From NCBI RefSeq assembly GCF_033958435.1, contig NC_134138.1:183576798-183640797 (forward strand): DNA of 64,000 bases, in the 5' to 3' direction. A program made the translations under genes and the position numbers. The notes under the pieces were generated by a model. It was not told the DNA's origin and did no database searches. It saw nothing but the letters and a program-made list of their open reading frames with translations. Positions 24,441 to 37,154 of the stretch are shown here, piece by piece. The number at the start of each line of letters is the position of its first letter. Position 1 is the stretch's first letter. The stretch comes from Carettochelys insculpta. Lineage: Eukaryota > Chordata > Testudines > Carettochelyidae.

Positions 24441-26514
24441 AAAAAACCAGGGATCTATCCAGAGAGAGCGATAAAATAGCCACATACAGCACCGCGATGG
24501 CCAGAACCAATACTGCCATCGCAAAGACACTAGGGAAGTGGGAAAAATCAGGACAAGGGGTGGGGAGTAATAGGAGCCTATAAAAGACAAAGCCCTGAAT
24601 AGCAGGACTGCCTGTATAACATCAGGGCATCTGTAGACAAAAGACACTGTAAATGAAGACAGGAATAAGGAAAGTCAACTCTTGTAGGTGATACAGCACC
24701 AGACTGCTCAGCTGCAGCACATGTTGCTCGCAGGCACACAGAAAATCCAATGACTTCAACCAGCCCATGGATGATACAGGATAATGGGACACCACATACA
24801 TGTTCCCGGCTCTCTTCCTGCAACCACTCTCCCAGAGGCCATTGGCCTCCCATGCTCAAATTCCAAACAGCAAGAACAACTGCACCTGGGAGCCCAGCTT
24901 TTCCAAGCCCTCTACTAATGCCAATAAGTTTGAGCCCCAACACTGTTCATCAGAAAGCAGAGGCAAGCTGTGTACTCCCCTGCAAAGTAGATCCTCCGCC
25001 CTGTTCCCACATTGTTGTATGCTGCCCTCCACTGCATCACGTCACTTTAAAGCTATGCTTTGCTGCTGGTTTAATTGAAGGTTTCTCACTGGCTGCTATA
25101 GAAGAGACAGAATTTTCAACTTTTTTAATATTAACATCCTTAAGAAATCTGCAATGCACAGTACTCAGAAGATGATGGATTTTGCCTGCTTTTAGAAAAG
25201 TTGCAAATTTACCCAGGGTTGCTCAGGTCCTTAAGTCAATAATGAGATAGTTTGTTTGTTTTTAAACAAACAAACAATAGGGAAATGTACCTGCTTTATT
25301 TAAGTAATTGCATTTTTCAAACCTGCACCCCCATCCCCACCAGCCCCCCTACCATGAGCCTCTCCTCACCCACAACACTGACTTCTGCACCCAACCCTCT
25401 GCCCAGAACACCCCAGTCCCCTGCCTTTACTCCTGCTACTCTCTACAAACACCCCTGTTCCCTATCCCAAGTTCCCCACACCCTGGCCCCCTATTCTAAG
25501 CTCCCCACGCCCCAGCCCCACTGCTTGCTGTTCCCCTTACTATCCCTCTGAGGGAACAAGAGCAAAGTGCAGAGCTCCCCTGCCCTCTGCCCTCTCCAGA
25601 GAGAGTGAGAAATTTAGAGAACTGTGCACCTTTCCCTTGCCCCCTGACAGTGAGGGAGGGGAGCAGCAAGCAATGAATCTGGAGGTGGGGCAAATTCAGC
25701 CCTTCTCCCCAGCACAACCAAAACCTGGTTTTAAGTTATGATAAGAAGATGTATAGCAAATTTGGTGCTCCTAGCTCATACCATTTAGGAGGAGCTCTCA
25801 CACAGACAGACAAACTCTAAAATATATAGTAGATAAAGAACGCCACAATGTGCCATTTTCACCACCCAACAAAACACTGAACTGCCCATAATCCCACCTC
25901 CCATTACCACCTCCTCTTGAGATAACAGCTGGATGCGCAGCTGCACATTTTTGGGGCTGACACTCTAAGTAATAGCAACAGGCATCCCCAGCAACAGTGC
26001 CCTAGCCATTTCCACTTTGGTAGCTTCACAGACCACTAAGCATTCAGACTGTCTCCCTTACTCCCATAAATAATGCGCAAACTCGTGCAAACCCTGTTGC
26101 CAACTCTGTCCACATATCTATCCGAGCAACACCATCACAGGACCTAACCAAATCAGCCACACCATCAGGAGCTCATACACCTGCACATCATCCAATGTGA
26201 CATATGCCGCAATGCTCCTCTGACACATACACTGGACAAACTGGACAAAACATGAATGGTTGTGAATCCAACATCAGGAATTGGAATACACCTTAACCTA
26301 TAGGGGAACACTAGCTTCCCTAGACGTTCAGTACTGGATTTTAAAGTAGCCATTCTTCCACGAAATAATTTCACCACAAGATTACAGAGGGAGACATCTG
26401 AGTTGGAATTCAATTACAAATGTAACACATTTAAATTAGGCTTTAACTGAGATCTCAACTATCTTAGGCATTACAAGGGCAATTTCCCCACCTTTGATAT
26501 TCATAGCAATACTA

Positions 26515-26715
26515 GTTTCAGGTAGCATTTTTGACCCTCTTTCTTTGCCTTCCACCTCCGCCCCTCTATATCAACTGTGGGTTTTATTTGTCTATTCCAA
26601 TCATCTGAAGAAGTGGATCTCATCTACAAAAGCTCATGACCTAACAAATTTGTTGGTCTCTAAGGTGCTACAGGACTGCTTATTTGTGAAGCTACAGACT
26701 GACACCTCTACCTCT
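26515..26715 (+). mobile_element. Family E retroposon fragment, E4
   Basis: It contains ATCTGAAGAAGTGGATCTC, ACAAAAGCTCATGACC and TTTGTTGGTCTCTAAGGTGC, the arm sequence of family E. It ends GCTACAGACTGACACCTCTAC, matching the reverse of the family's head. A diverged single arm that ends just before element C1. Confidence 0.75.
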
Positions 26716-26755
26716 CAGAGATTTGTGGGACCAGTTAATGAAGCAAATTAAATAA

Positions 26756-27603
26756 GGCTATGTCTACACTAGAGGGATCTGTTGGCAAAATGGACATTTT
26801 CTTGACAAAACCCATGGAGTGCCCAGATTCCCAAGGGTGTTCTGTTGATAGTAAATTCCCCACATCCCACGGGCCACAAGGAAGAACACCTCTGTCAACA
26901 GAGATCTGTCAACAAAATGCCAGTCTGGGCATTCTAGGGGACCTTCTTTCAATGGAAAAGGCTTCCCGGACACCGCACAACCCTGTCTGCTGTGCTTCCA
27001 GTTGGCCATTTTGCTGATAGAGCAGTGTGATGGAGTGGGGGGAGTGCAAATGCAAGACTCAGGCTGGATGTAAGAGACAAGCAAAACAGCTCCCAGTGGC
27101 TAAGGATGACCCTGGGGCTACAAATGGCAGGTAACACCTCTGCCCTGAACAAAGAGGAGGGAGGAGCCGAGCTGGTTTTCTTGAAGCGGGGGCAGCAGTT
27201 AGAGGCTAGGGGAAGAGAGAGCTGGAAGGCAGCCAGCCTGAGGAGGGGGAAAGCTACACCCCAGGGGGGCACCCCTCGGGGTCTTCTCCCCAGGACGGGT
27301 TGGAAGGACTGTCTCTGACTGCTGTACTGACGCTTCTGTGAGAAACTGGGCATCTGTTGCCTAATAAACCTCCTGTTGTACCTGCTGAGTGAGAGTCACT
27401 CCTGCCAGCAGACGGGGTGCAGTGCAGGGGGACCCCTGAACCCCATCACAAGCAGCCAAGCTGTCTGGCCACTTTCCGTCGACAGAGAAGATCACTCTTT
27501 CCATCTGCCCTGAATTCTGGCCGTGATCTGTTGACAGAGCTTTTTTCACAAGGTATCTTCCAGCACAAACTTCTGCCAACAAATTGCTCTAATCAAAACA
27601 GCC
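26756..27603 (+). mobile_element. Family C non-autonomous DNA transposon, copy C1 (split by a solo LTR)
   Basis: It begins GGCTATGTCTACACTAGAGG and ends near AAACAGCC, flanked by TAA and TAG. The body has repeated GTTGACAGA/TCTGTCAACA motifs (about 26900-26915, 27525-27540) typical of family C. A 425-bp LTR with its 5-bp duplication interrupts it at 27026-27455. Confidence 0.8.
27026..27450 (+). mobile_element. Solo LTR (retroviral-type), 425 bp
   Basis: It begins TGTGATGGAGTGGGG and ends AACCCCATCACA, so it has the TG...CA ends in a short inverted repeat (TGTGATGG/CCATCACA). It is flanked by an exact 5-bp duplication AGCAG (27021-27025 and 27451-27455). An AATAAA polyadenylation signal at 27363-27368 sets the plus orientation. 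There is no internal coding region: only the LTR remains, presumably after recombination between two LTRs. No clear TATA box. Confidence 0.9.
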
Positions 27604-30600
27604 TAGGACGTGCCGAAGAAAGGTGAAGAAATTGCCCTTGAAATGCACAAGATACTTTAGATCTCTTTTCAGGCCATCCTTAAACCTGTTCTACACCAGT
27701 TACTTCTTCAAGTATCAGAAATATTCAGGGGGTTTAGTTAAAGTGTTTGAATAATTGTGCTCACCTGCAGAATGGTCTTATAATGTGTGAATCTATGCCA
27801 CATAAGAGAGCTCTAACTTTATGGAAACATGCTATAGCAGTTTCAAATTTGTATTTTCACATGTAGGTATCACAGTGAGTTGGAGCTTTTTAAATGGAGA
27901 GAAAGAGAGAGAAGACAGACACTAAATGTTTCAGCATTCAACTCCTTTCACTTACAAATGTCTACAAGTATCATAACGAACACCAGAAGTGTCGATCTCC
28001 TGAGTTACCCAGGTCAACAGTCTGAACTGCTGTATTATTACTTTATTTGAATGGAGCCCTGAGATTTAAACACACAAACATTTAAAAAAAGAGTTCTGCA
28101 AAATGTTAAGACACTTCCCAGGAAATTGTATTTGAAACTTTTCGGTCTTTCCTTCGGCACAATATCACACCCCTGAAATCTCACATTTTCTTTCAATTTT
28201 GAGCAATTTGTTTTGTTTTGTTTCTTAATTTCTGAAACATGAACACATTAAAACACACATACATATAACCCACTTGCTGCTTTATCAAATCCTTTTAACA
28301 AGCATCCTGGATTTTCACGTGGAAAATCTCAACACTCTAAGGAAGAAGTGCAAGTTTCCTGTGCTCCATGAGATGGGCAAGATAATGCCTAGTGAACACA
28401 CTAGCAGCATGGGTCCGCATACACCTACCACCAGCTACTTCACCCTCAATATCCCACACCCCAAAAAAAAGTGGGGGGAGGAGGGATGGAGAGGGGAATG
28501 TTACAGAGAATAGGTACAGCTAATCAGATGTGCTCCTAAATGCATTCTTCTACATGCAAATGAGGCACTTCAATATGCACTAGTCTTCTAGGTCCTCACC
28601 TCTTGTGACTAAGTGGGAATATTTTAGCTAACCTCTCAATAATGGAGGATCATGTTCCCCTGTACTTCCTTCCTGTTCATTTCTTTCCCTCTTGCATTTT
28701 ATATGCAACATTCCACAGATGTGGTGTCCAGGATTAAAAGTGAGGTGACTAGAAACTTAATAATATAGCATTACAATGCATGTGCTACTATGGTACATTC
28801 CAGACCTAACAGTTCCGATTCTAAGTCTGTAATATTTTAAGCCTCCAGCTGATGTGAATTTGTTTAGTAATTGCTGTGGGAGCCCATATCATGATGAATG
28901 GATTTTCTTTTCATAAAGATTCTCTGTTATATTTAAACACAAATGGAAGACCTCTTTGGGTTGAAATTTTCCAGTTCACCTGAATAAGACCTACATACTT
29001 AACCCTCCAAGTATCTACATGTCAAAAGTTTGTCATATCAGACTTGGCCACCCTACAAATAACTATCCAATAGCAAACAAATGCAAAGTTTCCATGGAAT
29101 GTGTATAGAAACTCATGCCTATAGCTTTTGTTACAATCAGTGTTTCAACACTGAATAGCAAATGAATTTACAGTAGCACCATATAACAAAGTACTTTTGG
29201 AAGTATCTATATTCAAAAAGTGCATCGATGGAAATTACAGGCTAAAATTACACTTACACTGTGAGTTAGGGGTATGGTTCCCTAGCCTGTGTGCACATAG
29301 CCAGTGAGAGCTAGCATGAGTATAAATAGCAGGATAGCCAGATATAATGAGGGAAATTAAAGAAAATATAGACATTGCACAGAATATCATCATTTTCTTT
29401 GCAGCCGTCTTTACCATCAAGCAGGGTGCCAAAATATGTGCATTGGAGTTATTCTCAATATTTACTGAATGTGAGAAACAGTCACAAAAAGACATAACTC
29501 CCTCTCTCAAAACAACTTGAAAAATTAAATTGTAAAATATAAAGATCTTCTGCATGGATGGTGGGTGAAAACCTAGCTGGGGAAGGCAGCCCTGCCCCCT
29601 CCACCCAAGGCCCCACCCGTTCAGCAACCTTCCACCCCAGCCCTGTCCCCTTAGAGCCAAGCCCCACCAGACTCCAACCTGATCCCTGCTGGTCACCTGG
29701 AGGACTGGCATTGCTGTGCCATGGCCCCAGCCTTTTCTAGTGGTGGGAGTGTAGGCAGTTTTGGGAAGATAATGCCTTTTTTGCCCACATTACCCACCAC
29801 CCCTGGCCTCTGGGCATTCAACAAAGACTCTGAAGGGATGAAACACCAACAGCTGTTTTCGTTAGCAGCTGGCTCCTTCTGCCCGCAGTGCTAAGCCAAA
29901 TATTGTAGATTTTAGAAAGTGGCAGTACCTAGGAGGATGCGCACACGATCTCTCATGGAACCAAATGTTCATTACAAAGTAACTTAAGAAGCCATACCAT
30001 CCCACCTCTACCTCAGTGCCTTACTACATAACCCGAACTCAGTAGAAAAAGATATGTCAGGAAGGCAAGTGGGAAGTATGAATTTGTGCTAGGAATTCTC
30101 TCAAAGAACAAGCATGCCCGGAATATTAGCCTTCTTTCTTCTTTAAATTTATGCCCATAGAGCCTACGTTCAAGAGGAGCTACCAGCAACAGCCCATGCA
30201 AGAAGCTGGTCTCAGGATTAGCAATTAAACGAAGATGGCAGAACAGCACTCCTAAACTAAACACCAGATCTAGCCACCAGATCAAGCTACTGAAGGTATG
30301 AGCTGAACTCTAATTTATTGCATTATATGTCCTTGTTAAACCATGATTCTGAGAACTTCATTTACACTAAAATTAAATCCCAATAAAGCAGTGCCTTACA
30401 AATGGGTAAGAAAAATGAACCAATCCACTTCAAAATATATATTACTGATAGGGTGGTGACATCTTTGCTGTTTCTTTAAATCTTCACCAGGAAGGCATGC
30501 AGAAGAGAGGCTAAAGAAAGTACTAGGCAGATATTCTGAAGTGAAAGAGAAAGATGGAGAGGCAGGCAAAGTAGACAATATTGCCTTCTTTATTCTAATA

Positions 30601-32445
30601 ACTTTTGTTCAGTGCTCATGTCATTTCTTTGATTCTTTACTACTGTGTCATGAAAGAATGGGCCCGGGTTGAATATCTTTGCACTGGAGCAGATATGGCA
30701 GCCAGATGAACTTACAAAATCCTTGTTGTCAGATGACGTGGCTGTCAGATGGACTTTGACCACACTACAGAATAATTCAGTGTCCTTTGATGATAACAAA
30801 TAGTTCAGAGTTGGAGAGGCTGTGGAAGAGACAGCCATGCTCATTTGAACACAAAAGAAAATTGGCATCATAAGTCTCTCCGTCTGATGACTCCAAGCGA
30901 GATTTGTTAAACTTCCTGGGAAGAACTCAAAACAGAACTTGACAACAGGCCATGACACAGTTCACCCAGTGTAGAAATCCCAAATCTGGATTAAGAGCCT
31001 AGGTATTTACAGAGGCCACATCACTAACACTGGCATGTCATGACTTTGGTCTTAGGACAAAAGATGTGGCAGATCTGGGAAGTCTGACATTAAGAATCAA
31101 TGAACCAAGCAGAACCTCTTCACAGTACATGAACTCTGTGCTATAGAAACTCCCTGATGACCAGTGCTACTGGTACAGGCACAAAGTATCTCCCGACTTG
31201 AGTCCAGGAGGACAGCCAGAATCTCAGCCACTTCTCAAACACAATCAAAAAATCTCCATCATCTTGTTTGCAGCACAGAGGTCTAAGACATTTGCCCTAC
31301 CTGTGAAAGACAAAATTCCCACAGTTCCCTTGAAAAACTTTACACAGAGCTGTGAATTTCTGGCTTAGATCAAATGTCGAGATGTTATCCATCTTCCTTG
31401 AAAATGGTAGAGTTCTGATGGGATGACACACCCACCTTTTGCAGAATCAGACATTATCATCCCCCAGCATGGTTAAAAATGACCTCTCCTTCCTTCCACT
31501 TCATATAGTTACATACATGTGGCTTAAGTATTGTTCAGGAAGATGTGCATTAGCCTGTTTCTCATTTAAGCAAAGAAAGCATAATAAGATAGCTGCATTG
31601 CTCTTGCCTATTTTTATATTTACAATATATTATTGTTTTTATATTTATTAATATGCTACTTCATCCCTTCAGATTAGCATCATGACTGTACTTTGAGATG
31701 ATCCAAGTGATCCCCATCCATTCTAACCATTACAATGAGAGACAGTGGGTAAAAGAAGGTTGGGGACATCCTTGGGTAACTGTATGCTACATAAAAAAAT
31801 TCTGGACTATTTTAGATTGTGATAACCAGACAGTGCTGTGATTGATATACCATCCATGCTTTGCTGCATAGATATCTCAACATGAGCCTCAGAAGAGTGA
31901 AAGTCACACAAGAACTTGAACCAATCGCTGAAGTAAGGGTAAGCGCGAACACAAAGATTTCTCAAGTGAGCTGAACATTTAGTGAAGTAATTAGTAAAAC
32001 TACTTGGAGCTGCTTAGCGTCCAAAAGGGGAGAACGTGTGGAATTTGTCATATACAGGAAAAGACAGTTTTGACTGAGAGCCCCAAACCAGCCATGTGGC
32101 TTCACAGAGGGGAACACAGAATTTGAACCATTACGTACACATGTTCAACTTACTTAGAGCTAATTAGGGATCTCCTAAATGAGATCCAGGTTACTGAAGG
32201 CATGCAGAAACTGTAATGTACAGCTATTGCTTAGCTGCTTGCTCACCTACTAATACGATACATTAAACATAACAACATTCTCAAGAGGAGTGTCTACATA
32301 AATTACAAAAAGAAAATATTCCAAAAAATTAAAAGGGGTGACAAACTTGCAAATGATGAGACAAAGTTTTTTGTACATTGCTATGTTGATTAATGTAATC
32401 AGTATGGTACTGCTACGGTAATATTTTCCACTTTAATAAGTTTAC

Positions 32446-32543
32446 CGGGCTGATAGTATTTCAATAAGTTGTTTCCTGTTCTGCACTCGGAGTTTGTTAG
32501 TCTTGTATCTGGAATCTTTACTAACTTCAGGCAAATTCATGAG
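32446..32543 (-). CDS. SUGCT: SUGCT internal exon, second of three visible
   Basis: This 98-bp exon begins in phase 0 and ends two bases into a codon. It reads [17 protein letters not shown], then [15 protein letters not shown] plus a split Arg codon (CG + A) completed by the next exon. The acceptor is a strong pyrimidine tract ending CTTTTAG and the donor is CCG/GTAAAC. In the SUGCT family this segment follows the VTVCK peptide with an ILDLPEL-like start and a YKTNxLRVxNR core. Both are recognisable here with conservative changes. It joins in frame to the exons at 37982-38053 and 6607-6709. The introns on either side are 5438 and 25736 bp, the second filled mostly with transposons. It is too short to stand out as an open frame and was found from splice signals and peptide recognition. 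Confidence 0.94.
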
Positions 32544-32929
32544 CTAAAAGAAAACAAAAGTATCGTGAATAAGAAATATGGTTAGCAGGTAAATGCAAAG
32601 ATCATTTGTGCAGTCAAGCAAATTCACAGGCACACTCTTGCTAAACGCGCTTTTGGCTTGCTGTTTTATTTTTAAAATATTGTGGGGAAAGAGAGGATAT
32701 TATTACCTAACCAGTGTCAAGAGCAAGTTGAGGATGAGGTGGGAACAGAACTGGAATCCCAAATCCCAGTCCTTCGCTCTATTAAAAGTGTCTCTCTAGA
32801 CATCGATATTATACATTCTAGTACATTACACAGGTTGCAAGCAAAGTAAACTCTTTCATATCTGGCAGCCCTATGACCAGGAGGTTGTTGGATATTCAGA
32901 TATTCTTGATAATAGAGAGGTATACCTAT

Positions 32930-33115
32930 TATTATTAAATAATAATAAATATAATAAATAAGAATAAATAAAATAATAATAATATTGTACACTGTAAATT
33001 TATAAGGTATAATAAATATATTATATTTATTAAATAATAATAAATATAATAAATAAGAATAAATATATAATATATATAAATTATATATATTATATATAAT
33101 GAGTATAAATAGCCA

Positions 33116-33162
<47 letters not shown>

Positions 33163-33365
33163 AATAAGAATAAATAAGAATAAATAAAATAATAATAGTA
33201 TTGTACAGTGTAAATTTATAAGGTATTTGCTGTATTTATTTCGGGATGATAGATAAATAATATATATATATATAAATAAATATAATAAATAAGAATAAAT
33301 AAAATAATAATAGTATTCTACACTGTAAATTTATAAGATATTTGCTGTATTTATTTCGGGATGAT
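32930..33365. repeat. AT-rich tandem repeats of ~110 bp with AT dinucleotide runs
   Basis: A unit containing AATAAGAATAAATAAAATAA, then TATTGTACAGTGTAAATTTA and AGGTATTTGCTGTATTTATT, occurs around 32957, 33173 and 33290; the last two copies agree almost base for base. An uninterrupted AT run occupies about 33117-33157. Repetitive minus-strand Ile/Tyr-rich frames are artefacts. Confidence 0.85.
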
Positions 33366-34484
33366 AGTCTGCCGGTTAAGACAGAGTTTACGGTAAGTAT
33401 GATCAGGATGGAGAAGCAGTAGAGAGGCAGACACAGATACACCACAGTGTAAAAGAGTCAGTTCTGTAGGACCATCATATACTGAATTATGTGTCAGAAG
33501 CACAGAGAAAGATATGCTGATTATATTTGATAATGCCAAAAGATAATGGAAATGCTATTGTCTAAGTGTTTTCCCCCCATTTCAGTATTTTGTATTAAAA
33601 TGACAATAAAAAAGTGAACATTTTCCTCTGAGGTGAATTATTTCATTAATATTATTTAAGGAAATATTAATGAAGAAAAACAGCAATGCAAGCTCACAAA
33701 AAGGAAAAATATATCTTTTTAAACAACTCCCACCTAGAATCTTGGGAACTTAACCATCATACACAAAGTGGAAAGAGACTGAAAAAAGGACTTTAAAAAA
33801 TATGGCAACAGGAGTCTGGCAATTTTATAGGCACACTAATAGCACAGAAGAAGGCCACTGGGCTATCAAGACCTACAATATCTGTAGTAACCCCAGGCTT
33901 TTTCTTCCACAACACAAAATCAAAACAACTCCTATATAATGATAAAAGGGAAAGGAAGAACTCTGAAAAAGAAAAGGACAACACAATTTGTCTCTGTCTT
34001 GTTTAGAGAGAGAGGCTTCCTGTTTGCATATCCTGGTTCCACTTGGCCTTTGCAAGCTATCACCACCTAACCATTATGAATATTTCCAAAGGTGCCACAT
34101 ATCTACTATAACAAAAATGACCCAGGGTTGGTGTTGCTATCTCTAGATCTGACCTCTGACCTTTAATCTCTGCTAATCTATCCTAGATTGACAGTGACAA
34201 AGAACTCATCACTGGATGACTACTCAGTTGTGCGTGGTCACAGTCCAGCTCTGAGTGAATGTTCACATGAGAGTGGGAAATATAATACTAGCAATTATTC
34301 TAACCGTAACCCTTTTCTGAAATTCATCCCATCTTTGGATTTGTCTCCACAACAGCCAGGACCAATGTTGCAGTGATCAATCCACCAGGGAGCTGATTTA
34401 ATGGTTCTAGTGACAACCTACTAAATCAACCACGGATCACTCAGATGTTGATGTACAATACTTCACTGGAATGAGATGAGTAAT

Positions 34485-34640
34485 GCAAGCCAACAGGGGA
34501 GTTTATCCCATGGACCAAGCACAGCGTGAACCCCGTGGTAAGTAGATCTATGTTACACCTACTTGAGTTATGCTACGAACGTAACTCAAATTGTGTAGCT
34601 TAGATAGAGTTGGTCTTGTAGCGTAGAACTGCCCTTAGTG
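34485..34640 (-). mobile_element. Decayed GTCTACAC-type DNA element fragment
   Basis: AAGTAGATCTATGTTACACC and TAGCGTAGAACTGCCC resemble the subterminal and terminal parts of short turtle DNA transposons that I recall. Only one plausible end is visible. Confidence 0.4.
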
Positions 34641-35329
34641 TGTCACCAGGACAGTATTATTTTGTTTATTTCACTGTGATTATTTTGAAATCAGACTGTT
34701 CCTCAAGCACACTTAATGCCTATGACATTTGGGCTATTTCTTTCCAAAATGTGTTCATTTTTCTTTTGTTATATACATTAGCCCATTTGTGAGATCAGTC
34801 TTTGTTTTACAATTCACATATATATCCAGGTAGCTCCACGTTAGAACACCACTGTTTAAAATTGCTGATCGATATGAAAAAGGTGGCTTCTGTGCTTGTG
34901 TGCGGAAAGTAGAGAAGTTCCACAGATAATATTCAGCAGTTAATCAAGATCAAAAGATCTCCTCCTCTTCTTCAAGATTACTTTCCAAAAGCATATGGTA
35001 GAGGCAGAAAGTCTGCAATCATTTATGGCTCTGGGCTGACTGCTCCATCTCTGTTGTGAATGTCTTCACAGGCAACAGCTTCCGTATGTTCCATATTTTT
35101 AGCACTGACCCTTCACAATAAGGCTCTTTGATACTAGTTCAAATATTTGAATTCATGTTCTCTGTATTTACTGAGGGTCCCTCTTGCAGCTTGAGTGTTT
35201 TGAGCCTTCTGGCAATTAAAGTACTCTTAATTTATCACCTATTCTCTTTCCCTACATTTTTTAGTTCCACGAGCTACCTTCATCTGAAAGTGGGACAAAA
35301 CTTCAAGAGTTTTAACATTACATCTCACA

Positions 35330-36040
35330 GGCTATGTCTACACGTGCATGCTACATCGAAATAGCTTATTTCGATGTAGCGACATCGAAATAAGCTATTT
35401 CGATGAATAGCGTCTACACGTCCTCCAGGGCTGGCAACGTCGACATTCAGCGTCGACGTTGGGCAGCACCACATCGAAATAGGCGCTGCGAGGGAACGTC
35501 TACACGCCAAAGTAGCACACATCGAAATAATGGTGCCAGGAACAGCTGCAGACAGGGTCACAGGGTGGACTCAACAGCAAGCCGCTCCCTTAAAGGGCCC
35601 CTCCCAGACATACTTGCACTAAACAGCACAAGATCCACAGAGCCAACAACTAGTTGCAGACCCTGTGCATGCAGCATGGATCCCCAGCTGCAGCAGCAGC
35701 AGCCAGAAGCCCTGAGCTAAGGGCTGCTGCACACGGTGACCATAGAGCCCCGCAGGGGCTGGAGAGAGAGCGTCTCTCAACCCCTCAGCTGATGGCCGCC
35801 ATGGAGGACCCCGCTATTTTGATGTTGCGGGACGCGGATCGTCTACACATTCCCTACTTCGACATTGAATGTCGAAGTAGGGCGCTATTCCCATCCCCTC
35901 ATGGGGTTAGCGACTTCGACGTCTCGCCACCTAACGTCGAAGTTAACTTCGAAATAGCGCCCAACACGTGTAGCCGTGACGGGCGCTATTTCGAAGTTGG
36001 CGCTGCTACTTCGAAGTAGCGTGCACATGTAGACGCGGCT
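35330..36040 (-). mobile_element. Family A non-autonomous DNA transposon, copy A3
   Basis: It begins GGCTATGTCTACACGTGCAT and ends GTGCACATGTAGACGCGGCT, flanked by ACA (35327-35329 and 36041-36043). It is highly similar to A4 and to the reverse complement of A2. It retains many CpG-rich TTCGAAGTAGC and CGTCTACACG motifs, suggesting a young copy. It carries the 318-bp frame (35403-35720) and an overlapping 121-codon frame (35654-36019). Confidence 0.95.
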
Positions 36041-36169
36041 ACAGTGACGAAAACCCCCTTCTCTCCTATCGCACAGCAAGCCCTGTTCAAATGCTGATCC
36101 CCTCTTCTGAGACAATCTGACTGAGACAAGTCTCTGCAGAGGTACTACCGCTGGTCTCTAGAACTGGGT

Positions 36170-36570
36170 AAAATTTTTCAGATAGAATATTTGAATAGTA
36201 TAGTAATTTCAGTTTAAGGTCAACCAAAATTATTATTGAAACTGGTAAACAGTTTCATGTGAAAAAAATATGCTTTTAAACACAGAAACATTTCATTTCA
36301 ATACTTTTGAAATGATACGCATTGATTTGTAATTATTGTTTAAGAAAACAAAATGCAGGTTAAGCCTAGCCAAAAGCCAGAAAATGACTACTGAAAATTG
36401 AAAAAGAAAAGAAGTTTTGGTTGACCTAAAAGGGTTTGGTTTCTTCCCCCAATTTCTTGTTTTGGTGAGGAGATAAAATTCCATTTCAGGTTAACCCAAA
36501 TCAATTTTTGAAGTGGTGGGGGCTCACCTACCAAACAAAAAAAATCAACTCTTGTTCATGCTAAATTCTG
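36170..36570. repeat. Old AT-rich interspersed repeat, possibly related to 428-900
   Basis: It contains GAAACATTTCATTTCAATAC, GTTTTGGTTGACC and AAATTCCATTTCAGG, a composition like the AAATG/GACCCAAAAT repeat near the window start. The relationship is by eye only. Confidence 0.35.
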
Positions 36571-36659
36571 AAGAGTGTGTTTATTTATTCAGTTACCCAT
36601 CTGCCTCATGAGATTTATAAATTTTGCAGTAATGAAGAGATTAAAATGCATAAAAACTT

Positions 36660-36894
36660 GAGCGCAGGAGGTCAATATTGTCTAGCAGCATTAGAACAGT
36701 TTCACTGATTAGAAGACATTTAGGAGTAAATTAGACCGCTAAGAGCCAGGATGGATGGCTGTAAAAAAAACTGTATGGGGAAAGGCGAAACTTGGATTCA
36801 CCCATAATAAGTGGTCATCTGGCTAACTAAAATCATGGAAGACCATAGATGTTCCCAGACAAGAGTGTGCTGGACCAGAGAGGTTTGACCTGTA
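36660..36894 (+). mobile_element. pogo/Tigger-like DNA transposon, 3' portion
   Basis: It shares ATTGTCTAGCAGCATT, AGAAGACATTTAGGAG, AAGAGCCAGGATGGATGGCT and AAGTGGTCATCTGGCTAAC with the copy at 8996-9312. It ends CCAGAGAGGTTTGACCTGTA, the inverse of the TACAGGTTGAACCTCTCT-type terminus. The left end is missing or decayed. Confidence 0.7.
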
Positions 36895-37154
36895 ATATTT
36901 GTGCCAGCTACATTTTAGTCATGTTCTTCTATCTTTAACACTACTCTCTAGATAAGAAAACAAAGCGAAGTTTTTGGTTTTTTCAGTTTTATACACAGAG
37001 GGCAGACATGCAATAAAAGTGTATTTGAAACTCAAAAGTTAATCTTAGATTCTCCTGGGAGCTTCAGTCAAAACAGGATGTAGAAAATGGATGTACTTTT
37101 CTTAGGTCCAGCTTCAGCATGATGCATGAGCACATGCATAACTTTAAACACATA

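Larger units (their letters stand above)
6710..32445 (-). other. SUGCT intron between the second and third visible exons (25.7 kb)
   Basis: This intron is bounded by GT at 32445-32444 and AG at 6711-6710 on the minus strand. It is crowded with the transposons listed separately. Stretches in which I recognise nothing include about 6710-8130, 9320-9760, 10490-10690, 15870-17550, 18230-19015, 19840-20830 and 27610-32440. In the last, 29560-29740 is GC-rich like other repeat interiors. Confidence 0.85.

Noticed and set aside
24750..25175. 141-codon plus-strand frame
   Set aside because: Pro/Ser-rich with no domain, next to the decayed SANT remnant; at most a tail of that pseudogene.
32717..33445. 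Ile/Tyr-rich minus-strand frames
   Set aside because: Translations of AT-rich tandem repeats.
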